NCBI GenBank assembly: GCA_963775335.1
Contig: CAVZIJ010000003.1
Coordinates: forward strand, 2,542,001-2,606,000
Direction: 5' to 3'
Origin: CAVQCX01 sp963775335
GTDB taxonomy: Bacteria > Pseudomonadota > Gammaproteobacteria > Chromatiales > Chromatiaceae
Length of the DNA stretch: 64,000 bases
Positions 18,036-26,876 of this stretch are shown here, piece by piece. A program made the position numbers and the translations under genes. The notes under the pieces are model-generated. The model was not told the DNA's origin and ran no database searches. It saw only the letters and a program-made list of their open reading frames with translations. Numbering within the stretch: position 1 is the first letter of the stretch; every line of letters begins with the position of its first letter.

Positions 18036-21000
18036 TTACTGCGCTGCGGGCTTCTGCTGGAGAGGGGCCTGCGGCTGCTGTATCGGCCCCTGTGGGGGCC
18101 CCTGTGTGGGCTGCTGCGGCGCTGACGCAGCGGGGAAGTCCTTCGGTGGGGGCGCCCCGGACTCTTGTCGCGACACACTCTCCACCTTCGGATCGCTCCA
18201 GGGGCCCGTGACGGTGAACGTGTGGCGACCGATCCGGTTAACCCGATCGCCGACGAGCTTCTGCGCGACCAGCAGCGCCGCTCCCACCGCCGGGCCACCG
18301 GCGATGGCGCCGGCGACAGGCAGAGAGGACGTCAGTTGCGGCGTGACAGTGACGCGCTGGTCGAAATCCTCCTTCACCAAGCCGATCCTCCCGGACAAGT
18401 CGAGCCGCGCCGAAGGCCCTTGGATCATCAAGTCCTTGGTGAAGGCGCTGCCCTCCTTGAGCACGAAAGTGCCATGGATCTTGTCGAAGCTCAGCCCCTT
18501 GCCCACCAGATCACTGAAATCCAGGCTGAGGCGACGTTGAAGGGTCCCGAGACTGAGCAGCCCGAACATCCGCCCTACGCCCGGCTCCAGCTCCAGGAAC
18601 TGACCTTCCCCGACGCTCATCTCGAGTCGACCGTCGAGGGAGCGTCGCTCCAGGTCCGCGGGCGACCCGGGCCAGGTCAGAGTCCCGGCCAGCGTTGCGG
18701 TCTTCGCCTTGACGTTGGGAGAGAATCCCAGGGTCGAGAGCACGTTCGCGGGATTGCCGGTCGACAGCTTGAAGTCGAGCTGCGTGTGAGCGCCGTCCCG
18801 CGCAGAGCGCACCCAGCGGCCTTCGCCGTGAGCATGCAGATGCTCGGAGTCCAGGTCCAGGTGGTCGAACCGCAAACCCTGGGGGATACGGTTCGCGACG
18901 ACGGTCAGGGGCCCCAGATCCGCCTGATTGACGCGCAGGCGGCCGACCCGGAGATCCAGCCCAGGGAACACCCGTGGATCGGCATCCGAAGGGGGCCGGG
19001 GCGCCGCGTCCAGGGCGTCCGAGGCCGAGACGTCCAGGTCCAGGTGGTCCAGACGCACCAGGATGGGCGCCGTTTTCAGGGACCGCGGAATACGGATGGA
19101 GCCCTTAAATCGACGTGACTCAACCTGCCCGCTCCAGGCATCGGCTTTTGCCGTCAAAGCCACCGCGGCGTGACGCAGGTCGAAGAGATCCCCGTAGCGC
19201 AGCCGCCCGACACCCAGATCCACGCGGTTGATCGACGCGCCGGCCTCCTCGGGACTCCCCTGGATATGGCGCTCGCCGTACGCCAGCCAGGGGGCCAAGT
19301 CCAGGTCTGGGACCTTGCCACTCAGCGCCAGGCCGTCGCGGGTAGGCATCTGCGCCTCGCCGCCCCCTAGACGGAGCGCGCCACGGAGCATGGCGACCGT
19401 ACCGGCATCACGCTGGAGCAGAAAACGGCCGTCGAGCAGGCCATCGTAGGTCAGGGCCAGGGCATAGGGTCCCGCCGCGACAAGATCGATTCCCACGCGC
19501 AGCGACCTCAGAGACTCCGGCGGCTTGCCCAATGGTGCGGGCAGACCGAGCGAGACCCCAGCGAGGTCCGACTCCAGCGTCAGGTGGGGCGGCCCACCGC
19601 CTCCCTCCTTGCGGGGCAGATCCAGGGTCAGCAGCCAGTCGGCCTCGCCCTTTGGCTCGGCGATCGCGGCCACCGGCGCGCGATCGACCAAAGCCTGGCT
19701 GCCCAGGCGTCCCCGGGCCCTGATAAGGATGCGCGACGGAACCTCTTTCGGCGTCTCGACCTCGATCTTCACGTCGGCTCCCAGGGCCTTGGTCTTGATA
19801 CCCCGCGCCTGCACGCCCGATTCGGAGAATCGCAACCCGCCCCGAAGATCGTTCAGCCTCAGATCCCAGTCCGTCAGCGCGAGAGTGGCGCCCTGGAAGT
19901 CGACGGTTCCGTCGAGCTTGAGATTGTGCATCTCCCGGGCCGCCAAAGGCAGGTGCAGGTCGATCGACACGGCCGTAGGCCCGTCCCCCGTCACCCCATC
20001 GGTGAACTTCTTGAACGTCTCCTTCAAGGGAGTCTCGCTCAGCAGGCGCAAGTCGTCGCCGACCGAGCTGGCCACACGCCCCTGCACGTGCAGGGGCGTG
20101 ACCGGATGCAGATTGTCGATCTGCGCTTCGGCCTCGAGCACCCGGCTCGAGAGGATATCGGCGGTGTAGGCCCGTGCCTCGAAGCTGTTGTTCAGAAACA
20201 GCACGTCCCCGGTGAGCCCTTCCAGACGGGGCCAGCGCGCGTGGTAGTCGAGCACCAGATCCTCGACCCCGAACAGCACCTCGAAGCGCCCACTATAAGT
20301 CCGGTGAAAAGGGAAATCCCGCAAGGGCCCGCGCACGATCACGCCGCCGGATACCACCCGGCCCGAGACCACGGCCTGGTCGAGCCAGCGCACGAGCTTG
20401 GGCGACATGATGCCGGTCGGGTAGTAAAGCCCCGCCTTCGAGGCATCGCCGTCGTAGAAATCGGTCTGCAGATCCAAAACCGGTGAGACATCGGGATGAG
20501 GCGGCAAATCCAGGCTCAGCCGGGTGCGGGTGCGTATGTCGGTGTTCGACGCCGCGATGTCGGGCGCACTGATCCGCCAGCTGCCGTCCGCAAAGCGCTG
20601 CCAGGCAACTTGCCCGGTGAGTCGGTCCACGCCGAGCGGCCAGCGGAACAGACGCGGCAAATCCACCGCAAGATGCGCGCTGTCGAGGTCCGCCTGGCCA
20701 CCGTCTTGATCCGCCGAGAACCGTCCATCCAGCGCCGAGACCCCGGGGGCCTTCTCCCAGGCCGCAGCCTTCAAACCCTGCACCGCTCCGTGAGCGGACC
20801 AGCGCGGGCGCCCTGCCGTTTCCAGATACTGCACCTGCAGGTTGCGCACGTCGCCCGCCGGGTTGGCCACGTGCAGGGCTTGCGTGAAGCGATTGTCGGG
20901 AATCGGAAACATGCCGACCACCGCCATGATGTCTTCAATGCGCAGGAAATCCGCGCCGAAACGCACGCGTACCCGCCCCGCGGGGTCAAGCTCGCTGGCG

Positions 21001-21992
21001 AGCGCCAGGTCGCTGCGCGGCCAGACGTGCCGGCCACGCTGCACCTGGATGTCCGCCGCGTCGAGCTGCCATCCCGTCGGCAGTCGGCGCCAGCGAAACC
21101 GCCCGCCTGCCCGGGGCAGAGCGAGCCGCCGGTCGCTCGGTCCGGAGAACTGGACGTCCTTCACATTGACCCACCCGGAGACCCCGGCGAGGCGCCCGCC
21201 TTTCCACCGGCTCCAGATCTCCAGCCCCCCGGTACCCGAGCCGAAGCTGTAGCCCGGGGGCAGGCGGTCACGCAACAGGCGCTGCAAGGGCATGCGCTCG
21301 CCACGCAGGTAGCCGTCGGCCACCCAGCCGCCCGGGCGATCGAGGGCCCCGCTGATATCCGCTGACAGGGTCATACGCCCTCCGGTCTCCCCCGGGAGGC
21401 CGAGGCTCCCATCGAGCTGGTGGCGCTCACCGTCGCTGACCAAGTCGAGCGAGACGTCGTCGAACCGCATCGGGTGCCCACCGATCGCCTGGTTCTCCCA
21501 CCAGACCTGGCCCTTGCGCAGCGCAATCCGCTCGGGAAGCGTGAGTAAACCACGCGGGCCGGAGCCGTTGCCGCCCAGATTCTCCAGGCCCGAGATGGTG
21601 ACCGAGCCGTCGGAACGACGCTTCGCCAAGAGGCGGGCGCCAACCACGGTGATCCGGCTAGCCCTCAGCTCGCCCGAGCGAAGGCTGTCGAGCAGCGACA
21701 GCCCGACGCGCACCTGATCGAGCTGCAAGAGCGGCTCGCCCGAGTGCGGGTCGAGCACCGCGACGTCCTCCACCAGAAGCTGCGGACCCAGACCACGCCA
21801 GCTGGCCCGCAGGGACCCGATGCTCACCGGTCGGCCGATCTGCTCGGCGGCCATCGCCGCCAGCTCGTTGCGGTAGTCCGCCAACGCCGGCAACACCAGA
21901 CGCGCCGCGCCGACCAGGACACCGGCCGCGATGACGAGCACCAGTGCTGTAACCCAGAGCCAGAGCGCGAGCGGTTTTACCAGCCGGATCAT
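18036..21992 (-). CDS. yhdP: YhdP-family AsmA-like envelope protein
   Basis: This very large protein (1318 residues) has one N-terminal membrane helix (LALWLWVTALVLVIAAGVLVG, in part). A long periplasmic beta-rich region follows that is typical of the AsmA/TamB/YhdP lipid-transfer family. In E. coli, YhdP moves phospholipid to the outer membrane with TamB and YdbH. The DUF3971-like region (VDLVSDGERHQLDGSLGLPG) and the C-terminal AsmA-like FSDLVGKGLSFDKIHGTF are seen. The extreme C-terminus is a Pro/Gln-rich tail (about 45 residues: PPPKDFP, QQPTQGPPQG, QQKPAAQ), unusual against shorter family ends. It sits 9 bp downstream of rng's stop and is probably cotranscribed. Confidence 0.93.
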   Translation of the reverse strand: MIRLVKPLALWLWVTALVLVIAAGVLVGAARLVLPALADYRNELAAMAAEQIGRPVSIGSLRASWRGLGPQLLVEDVAVLDPHSGEPLLQLDQVRVGLSLLDSLRSGELRASRITVVGARLLAKRRSDGSVTISGLENLGGNGSGPRGLLTLPERIALRKGQVWWENQAIGGHPMRFDDVSLDLVSDGERHQLDGSLGLPGETGGRMTLSADISGALDRPGGWVADGYLRGERMPLQRLLRDRLPPGYSFGSGTGGLEIWSRWKGGRLAGVSGWVNVKDVQFSGPSDRRLALPRAGGRFRWRRLPTGWQLDAADIQVQRGRHVWPRSDLALASELDPAGRVRVRFGADFLRIEDIMAVVGMFPIPDNRFTQALHVANPAGDVRNLQVQYLETAGRPRWSAHGAVQGLKAAAWEKAPGVSALDGRFSADQDGGQADLDSAHLAVDLPRLFRWPLGVDRLTGQVAWQRFADGSWRISAPDIAASNTDIRTRTRLSLDLPPHPDVSPVLDLQTDFYDGDASKAGLYYPTGIMSPKLVRWLDQAVVSGRVVSGGVIVRGPLRDFPFHRTYSGRFEVLFGVEDLVLDYHARWPRLEGLTGDVLFLNNSFEARAYTADILSSRVLEAEAQIDNLHPVTPLHVQGRVASSVGDDLRLLSETPLKETFKKFTDGVTGDGPTAVSIDLHLPLAAREMHNLKLDGTVDFQGATLALTDWDLRLNDLRGGLRFSESGVQARGIKTKALGADVKIEVETPKEVPSRILIRARGRLGSQALVDRAPVAAIAEPKGEADWLLTLDLPRKEGGGGPPHLTLESDLAGVSLGLPAPLGKPPESLRSLRVGIDLVAAGPYALALTYDGLLDGRFLLQRDAGTVAMLRGALRLGGGEAQMPTRDGLALSGKVPDLDLAPWLAYGERHIQGSPEEAGASINRVDLGVGRLRYGDLFDLRHAAVALTAKADAWSGQVESRRFKGSIRIPRSLKTAPILVRLDHLDLDVSASDALDAAPRPPSDADPRVFPGLDLRVGRLRVNQADLGPLTVVANRIPQGLRFDHLDLDSEHLHAHGEGRWVRSARDGAHTQLDFKLSTGNPANVLSTLGFSPNVKAKTATLAGTLTWPGSPADLERRSLDGRLEMSVGEGQFLELEPGVGRMFGLLSLGTLQRRLSLDFSDLVGKGLSFDKIHGTFVLKEGSAFTKDLMIQGPSARLDLSGRIGLVKEDFDQRVTVTPQLTSSLPVAGAIAGGPAVGAALLVAQKLVGDRVNRIGRHTFTVTGPWSDPKVESVSRQESGAPPPKDFPAASAPQQPTQGPPQGPIQQPQAPLQQKPAAQ

Positions 21993-22001
21993 CGAGCGCC
22001 G

Positions 22002-23456
22002 TCAGATCAGCACTACGTCGTAGTGCTCCTGGTTGTAGAGCCCTTCGGCCTGCAGCTTGATCGGCTTGCCAATGAACTGCTCGAGCTCGGCGAGATGAGT
22101 GGATTCCTCGTCGAGCAGCCGATCGATGACCTCCGGGGAAGCAAGCACCAGGAGCGACTCAACGTCGTACTGGCGCCACTCGCGGAGGATCTCGCGGAAG
22201 ATCTCATAGCAGGTGGTCTCGGCGGTCTTGAGGGTGCCGCGGCCCCGGCAGTGGGGACAGGGCTCGCAGAGCACGTGCTCCAGGGACTCGCGGGTGCGCT
22301 TGCGGGTCATCTCCACCAACCCGAGGCTGGAGACCTCGGTGATGTGGGTCTTGGCATGGTCCCGAGCGAGGCACTTCTCCAACGCGCGCATCACCTGACG
22401 CTTGTGCTCCTCGTCGCTCATGTCGATGAAATCGATGATGATCATGCCGCCCAGGTTGCGCAGGCGAAGCTGGCGGCAGATGGTCTGGGCCGCCTCGAGG
22501 TTGGTCTTGAAGATGGTCTCTTCCAGGTTGCGGTGCCCGACAAACGCACCCGTGTTGACATCGATGGTGGTCATCGCCTCGGTCTGGTCGATGACCAGAT
22601 GCCCGCCGGACTTCAGCTCGACCTTGCGCTGCAACGCCTTCTGGATCTCGTCCTCCACTCCGTACAGGTCGAAAATGGGGCGCTCGCCCGGGTAGTATTC
22701 GATGACCGCCTGGAGATCCGGAATCAGGTCCTCGGCAAAACGCACGGTCCGCTCCCAGGTCTCGCGCGAATCGATCCGGATCTTCTCGACCCCGGGGCCC
22801 ACCAGATCGCGCAGGGCGCGCAAGGCGAGCGGCAGATCGGCGTGAATCAGCTCACCGGGCTTGGCAATGCGCACCCGCTCCTGGATCGACTGCCAGAGCC
22901 TCAGCAGGAAACTCCGGTCGGCCTCCAGGGCGGCCGCCTCCGAGCCTTCCGCGGCGGTGCGCGCGATCAGCCCGCCGACCGGCTCGCTCGTCGAGAGGCC
23001 GGTGAGAATGTCGCGCAAGCGCTGCCGCTCGGTCTCGTCCTCGATCTTCTGCGAGACTCCCACGTTGTTGAGGGCCGGCATGTAGACGAGATACCGCGAC
23101 GGGATGGACAGATTGGTGGTGAGCCTGGCCCCCTTGGTGCCCAGGGGGTCCTTCACCACCTGTACCAGCACCTCGCCTCCCTCGCGGACCAGGTCCGTGA
23201 TGGCCTCGCTGCGGGCCTCGCCCGGGCCCGTGACCAGGATGTCGGAGGCGTGCAGGAAGGCGGCGCGGTCCAGACCGATGTCGACGAATGCGGCCTGCAT
23301 GCCGGGGAGAACCCGCGAGGCCCGGCCCTTGTAGATATTGCCCACCAGCCCGCGGCGCCGCGACCGCTCGATCATGACCTCCTGCACCACGCCGTTCTCG
23401 ATCACCGCGACCCGGGTCTCGGGCGGCGTGACGTTGATGAGGATCTCTTCGCTCAT
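22002..23456 (-). CDS. rng: Ribonuclease G
   Basis: This endoribonuclease matures the 5' end of 16S rRNA and takes part in mRNA decay. The 484-residue product starts at ATG 23456 (MSEEILINVTPPETRVA), overlapping the maf stop as ATGA. It has the S1 domain GNIYKGRASRVLPGMQAAFVD, the catalytic DNase I-like region TTIDVNTGAFVGHRN and IIIDFIDM, and the zinc-link CEPCPHCRGRG. It lacks the long RNase E C-terminal scaffold. The order maf-rng-yhdP is the usual one. Confidence 0.96.
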   Translation of the reverse strand: MSEEILINVTPPETRVAVIENGVVQEVMIERSRRRGLVGNIYKGRASRVLPGMQAAFVDIGLDRAAFLHASDILVTGPGEARSEAITDLVREGGEVLVQVVKDPLGTKGARLTTNLSIPSRYLVYMPALNNVGVSQKIEDETERQRLRDILTGLSTSEPVGGLIARTAAEGSEAAALEADRSFLLRLWQSIQERVRIAKPGELIHADLPLALRALRDLVGPGVEKIRIDSRETWERTVRFAEDLIPDLQAVIEYYPGERPIFDLYGVEDEIQKALQRKVELKSGGHLVIDQTEAMTTIDVNTGAFVGHRNLEETIFKTNLEAAQTICRQLRLRNLGGMIIIDFIDMSDEEHKRQVMRALEKCLARDHAKTHITEVSSLGLVEMTRKRTRESLEHVLCEPCPHCRGRGTLKTAETTCYEIFREILREWRQYDVESLLVLASPEVIDRLLDEESTHLAELEQFIGKPIKLQAEGLYNQEHYDVVLI

Positions 23457-24064
23457 GCTCGGGCACCCTGACCCGGCGGGGCCAGAACCGGGATTCCGGC
23501 GCCCGCCAGCAGCTCGGCGGTCTCGAACAGAGGCAGTCCCATGACCCCCGAGTAGCTGCCCTCCAACCACTCGACGAACACCGCCCCGAGCCCCTGGATC
23601 CCATAGGCGCCGGCCTTGTCTCCCGGCTCACCGCTCGCCCAGTAGACCTGGGCCTCCTCAGGGGCGATGGGGCGGAAGCGCACGCGGCTCACACTCAGCC
23701 GGCTGGCCTCCCCCCGCGGACCGCACAGGGCCACGCCGGTGAGCACGCTGTGGGTTCGTCCGGCAAGCAGCTCCAGCATGGCGAGCGCATCCCCGCGGTC
23801 CCGAGGCTTGCCCAGGATGCGCTGACCGACGGCCACCGCCGTGTCTGCGCCGAGCACCGGGCGCGCCCGGCGCCCCATCACAGCCTCCCAGCCGCTGCGG
23901 GCCTTGGCCAGGGCCGTGCGCAGCACGAACAGCTCAGGGGCCTCCTGGGGGGCCGGCGTCTCGTCGACGGCGGCCGTGACCAACTCGTAGGCGACCCCGA
24001 TCTGCGCCAAGAGCTCGCGCCGGCGTGGCGATTGGGAGGCGAGATAGACAGCGGGCGGGGTCAC
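23453..24064 (-). CDS. maf: Maf-like nucleoside triphosphate pyrophosphatase
   Basis: This house-cleaning nucleotide pyrophosphatase has 203 residues when started at GTG 24064 (VTPPAVYLASQSPRRREL). That agrees with the family length; the frame remains open upstream through an artefactual Pro/Arg repeat encoded by a CCGCGG-rich tract at 24128-24170. SQSPRRRELL, AVDETP, VLGADTAVAV and the C-terminal SYSGVMGLPLFET are signatures. The stop overlaps the rng start by 4 bp, indicating translational coupling. Confidence 0.92.
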   Translation of the reverse strand: MTPPAVYLASQSPRRRELLAQIGVAYELVTAAVDETPAPQEAPELFVLRTALAKARSGWEAVMGRRARPVLGADTAVAVGQRILGKPRDRGDALAMLELLAGRTHSVLTGVALCGPRGEASRLSVSRVRFRPIAPEEAQVYWASGEPGDKAGAYGIQGLGAVFVEWLEGSYSGVMGLPLFETAELLAGAGIPVLAPPGQGARA

Positions 24065-24265
24065 GAACGTCGGGATCTCGGAGTGACTCGGAACAACCTG
24101 CGATGGCCGTTCAATATAACAGACCGGACCAGGCCCCGGCCCCGGCCGCGGCCGCGGCCGCGGCCGAGAGGTCATCCTGTCACACAAGCACAACGCTTCA
24201 TACACGCGGGCGACACGCGGCTCTGGCAGGCTTAGGGCATGCCAAGAACGGGAGGCCCGATTCCC

Positions 24266-25073
24266 ATGTCGACAGTCCACGCTCTTCGCCCGCTACGGTT
24301 TCGCTCGATCTGGATCTCGGACGTGCACCTGGGGTTCCGCGGCAGCCGCGCCGATTTGCTGCTGGATTTCCTGCACTCGGTAGAGTGCGAGCGCCTGTAC
24401 CTGGTCGGGGACATCATCGACGTTCTGGAACATGCGCCGGGGTGTCTACTGGCCCCAGGAGCACAACGATGTGCTGCGCGCCCTGCTCGGCAAGGCAAAG
24501 CGGGGAACCCGGGTAATCTATGTTCCCGGCAATCACGACGAGGTGTTCCGTGACCACGCCGGCCTGCGCTTCGGCAACGTATCCATCGAGGAGCAGGCGA
24601 TCCACGAGACCGCCGACGGGCGAAGATTCCTAGTGCTGCACGGGGACCAGTTCGACAGCATCGTCCAGTACAGCCGCTTCCTCGCCTTCCTGGGTGACCG
24701 CGCCTACGCGCTGATGCTGTGGAGCAACCGCTGGCTGAATGCGGGGCGCAAGACCTTCGGGCTGGGCCATTGGTCGCTCTCGGCCTATCTCAAGAACAAG
24801 GTCAAGAATGCGGTGAGCTATATCAGTAATTTCGAGCATGCCGTGGTGCGCGAGTCGACGCACTATGAGGTGGACGGCCTGATCTGCGGCCACATCCACC
24901 ACGCCGGCATGCGCCGCATCGAGGGCACGATCTACTGCAACTGCGGCGATTGGGTGGAGAGCTGCACCGCGCTGGTGGAGCACCACGACGGCCGGATCGA
25001 GATCCTGCGCTGGGTCGAGGAGCAGACCCGCGCGACGCCGCGGGTGCAGCCCGCGAAGGTGTCGGCTGGCTAG
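24266..25073 (+). pseudogene. LpxH-like UDP-2,3-diacylglucosamine diphosphatase family gene, frameshifted
   Basis: This is a calcineurin-type phosphatase split by one extra base. The first frame gives IWISDVHLGFRGSRADLLL and LVGDIIDV, then goes off-family. Dropping one T in GACGTTCTGGAAC (24420-24432) restores LVGDIIDVWNMRRGVYWPQ, which joins the second frame. That frame has VIYVPGNHDE, VLHGDQFD and GHIHHAGMRR through to 25073, so all metal-binding motifs survive. ATG 24266 is preceded by GGGAGG. The family includes LpxH-like enzymes in lipid A synthesis and is often next to glycosyltransferase genes, as here. Convergent overlap with the downstream glycosyltransferase is 4 bp. Either a recent mutation or a sequencing error is possible. 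Confidence 0.8.
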
Positions 25074-26227
25074 GCCGGAGCGACGAGCCGGCGGTAGTAG
25101 TCCAGCAGTCGCGCTGCCAGTGCGGGCGCGGTCCAGTCCCGTGCGTAGGCCACGGCCGCGACCCGCAAGCGGCGGTTGAGCTCCCGATCCTGAAGCAGGC
25201 GCAGGGTCTTGGCGGCGAAATCCTCGACGTCCGCCTCCGCAATAAGCGCACCGGCTCCCTCGCGCAGTACGTCCTTCACCCCCATGCGCGCGGTCGAAAC
25301 CACGGGCACCCCGCAGGCCAGGGCCTCCAGCAGCACCAGGCCCTGGGTCTCGGTGTGGGAGCTGAACACGAAGACATCCCCGGCGCGGTAGCAATCCTGC
25401 AGCTCCCCGTCTCGCGCCAGATAGCCGACGAAGCGCAGGTTCGCACTCAGAGAGCGGCGCTCGACCTCGCGCTCCAGCGAGCCGCGCGCCGGCCCCTCGC
25501 CGGCCAACAGGAGGAGCACATCGGGCAGATCGCGGCGTAGACGCTCGACCAGGTCGATCAGAAAGCCGATGTTCTTTTCGTGGGCGATCCGACCCACGTG
25601 CACCAGCACTGGCCGGTCATCGGCGATCCCCAGACGGGCACGGAAACGCTGGCCGTCGCCGCCCCCGAACAGGCCCAGGTCGATGCCAGTGGGGATGATC
25701 TCGGCGGGCGTACACGCACCATAGCGGCGCAGGACTTCGAGCATGGCCGAGGACGGCACCACCAGTGCTCCCACCGCATTGCACTGGGCGGCCGAGAAGC
25801 GCCTGGCCAGGAAGCGCAGCACCCGGCGCGGAACCCAGGGGAGGTATTTGTCGAGGTACTCCTCGAAATAGGTGTGATAGCTCTCGACGGTCGGAACGCC
25901 CAAGGCGCGCGCCAGCTGCACCCCGGCGTAATGGGCAACGAAGGGGGTATGGATATGCACCAGATCATAGCCACGGCTGGCCAACGTAGGCAGGTGTTGG
26001 CGGATCAGGGCGCCCTTCAGCATGCGATCTTCCTGATCCACCGGCAGTGCTCGCGAGGGGATTCTCAGGATCTCGAAGGGCTCCGGGACCGCAGGAATGC
26101 CATACTCGGGAGCGATCAGGGTCACTTCGTGGCCGGCGTCGGTGAGCTCCCGCGCAAAGGTCTGGATCGACGTCGACACCCCGTTGACTCGGGGGAAGTA
26201 GACGTTGGAGATCATCAGGATGCGCAC
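25070..26227 (-). CDS. GT4-family glycosyltransferase
   Basis: This retaining glycosyltransferase with a GT-B fold has 385 residues. The GTG at 26227 gives VRILMISNVYFPRVNGVSTS, the usual beginning of this group; upstream in-frame sequence is unlike the family. It has HIHTPFVAHYAGVQLARALG, then IPTGIDLGLF, VHVGRIAHEKNI, and the nucleotide-sugar ExxxxxxxE region SSHTETQGLVLLEALACG. It resembles alpha-mannosyl/glucosyl-diacylglycerol transferases such as MgtA. The acceptor is not known. It lies between rlmH and the LpxH-like pseudogene. Confidence 0.88.
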   Translation of the reverse strand: MRILMISNVYFPRVNGVSTSIQTFARELTDAGHEVTLIAPEYGIPAVPEPFEILRIPSRALPVDQEDRMLKGALIRQHLPTLASRGYDLVHIHTPFVAHYAGVQLARALGVPTVESYHTYFEEYLDKYLPWVPRRVLRFLARRFSAAQCNAVGALVVPSSAMLEVLRRYGACTPAEIIPTGIDLGLFGGGDGQRFRARLGIADDRPVLVHVGRIAHEKNIGFLIDLVERLRRDLPDVLLLLAGEGPARGSLEREVERRSLSANLRFVGYLARDGELQDCYRAGDVFVFSSHTETQGLVLLEALACGVPVVSTARMGVKDVLREGAGALIAEADVEDFAAKTLRLLQDRELNRRLRVAAVAYARDWTAPALAARLLDYYRRLVAPA

Positions 26228-26307
26228 GGGCGCCGCTCGCCATGACAGACAAGGCGACCTTCTTACCCCCTCGGCGTGAAGGCTGTGTGACAGGTCCGGC
26301 CGCAGCC

Positions 26308-26778
26308 TCAGGCACGGTGGTACGGATGCCCGATCAGCAGGGTCCAGGCACGGTAGAGCTGCTCGGCGAGGAGCACCCGCACCAGGGCATGGGGCAGGGT
26401 GAGCGGAGAGAGCGACCAGCGCAAGTCCGCGGCGGCCCGACACTCGTCCGAGAGCCCGTCGGGCCCGCCGACCAGCAGCGCCAGATCGCGGCCTTCCCGC
26501 ATCCACTCCTCAAGGCGCGCCGCGAGCTGCTCGGTGGTCCAGGACCGGCCGGACACCTCGAGCGCGACCAGCTGGGCCCCTTTTGGAACTGCCTTGAGGA
26601 CCCGGTCGCCTTCCTCGCGCACGGCCCGACCCAGATCCGCGCCCTTGCCGCGTCGGCCGGGCGCGATCTCCACCAGACGCAAGGTGCATTCGGCCGGCAA
26701 GCGCCTGGCGAACTCGCCATAGCCCTGCTCCACCCAGGATGGCATGCGGGTGCCGACGGCAATCAGATGGATATGCAT
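26308..26778 (-). CDS. rlmH: 23S rRNA pseudouridine-1915 N3-methyltransferase RlmH
   Basis: This SPOUT methyltransferase modifies pseudouridine 1915 in 23S rRNA of the 70S ribosome. The 156-residue product matches the family length. It has the N-terminal IHLIAVGTRMPSWVEQGY, the SAM-binding knot ALLVGGPDGLSDECRAAAD, and the C-terminal LPHALVRVLLAEQLYRA with IGHPYHR. In most gammaproteobacteria rlmH directly follows rsfS. Here rsfS is 20.8 kb away at 47.5 kb, marking the edge of an insertion. Confidence 0.95.
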   Translation of the reverse strand: MHIHLIAVGTRMPSWVEQGYGEFARRLPAECTLRLVEIAPGRRGKGADLGRAVREEGDRVLKAVPKGAQLVALEVSGRSWTTEQLAARLEEWMREGRDLALLVGGPDGLSDECRAAADLRWSLSPLTLPHALVRVLLAEQLYRAWTLLIGHPYHRA

Positions 26779-26876
26779 GGACGGGATTCTATCAACGAGG
26801 CTTCAGCTTGCGCGGTGCACACCAGGACCGATAATCCAACTACCTCTGGCCGACGCGTTGCAATCCCGATGAAGGC

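Noticed and set aside
24128..24170. Pro/Arg-Pro/Gly repeat extension of Maf
   Set aside because: It arises only if translation starts upstream of GTG 24064. It is encoded by a GC-rich simple repeat, and Maf proteins start at the SQSPRR region.
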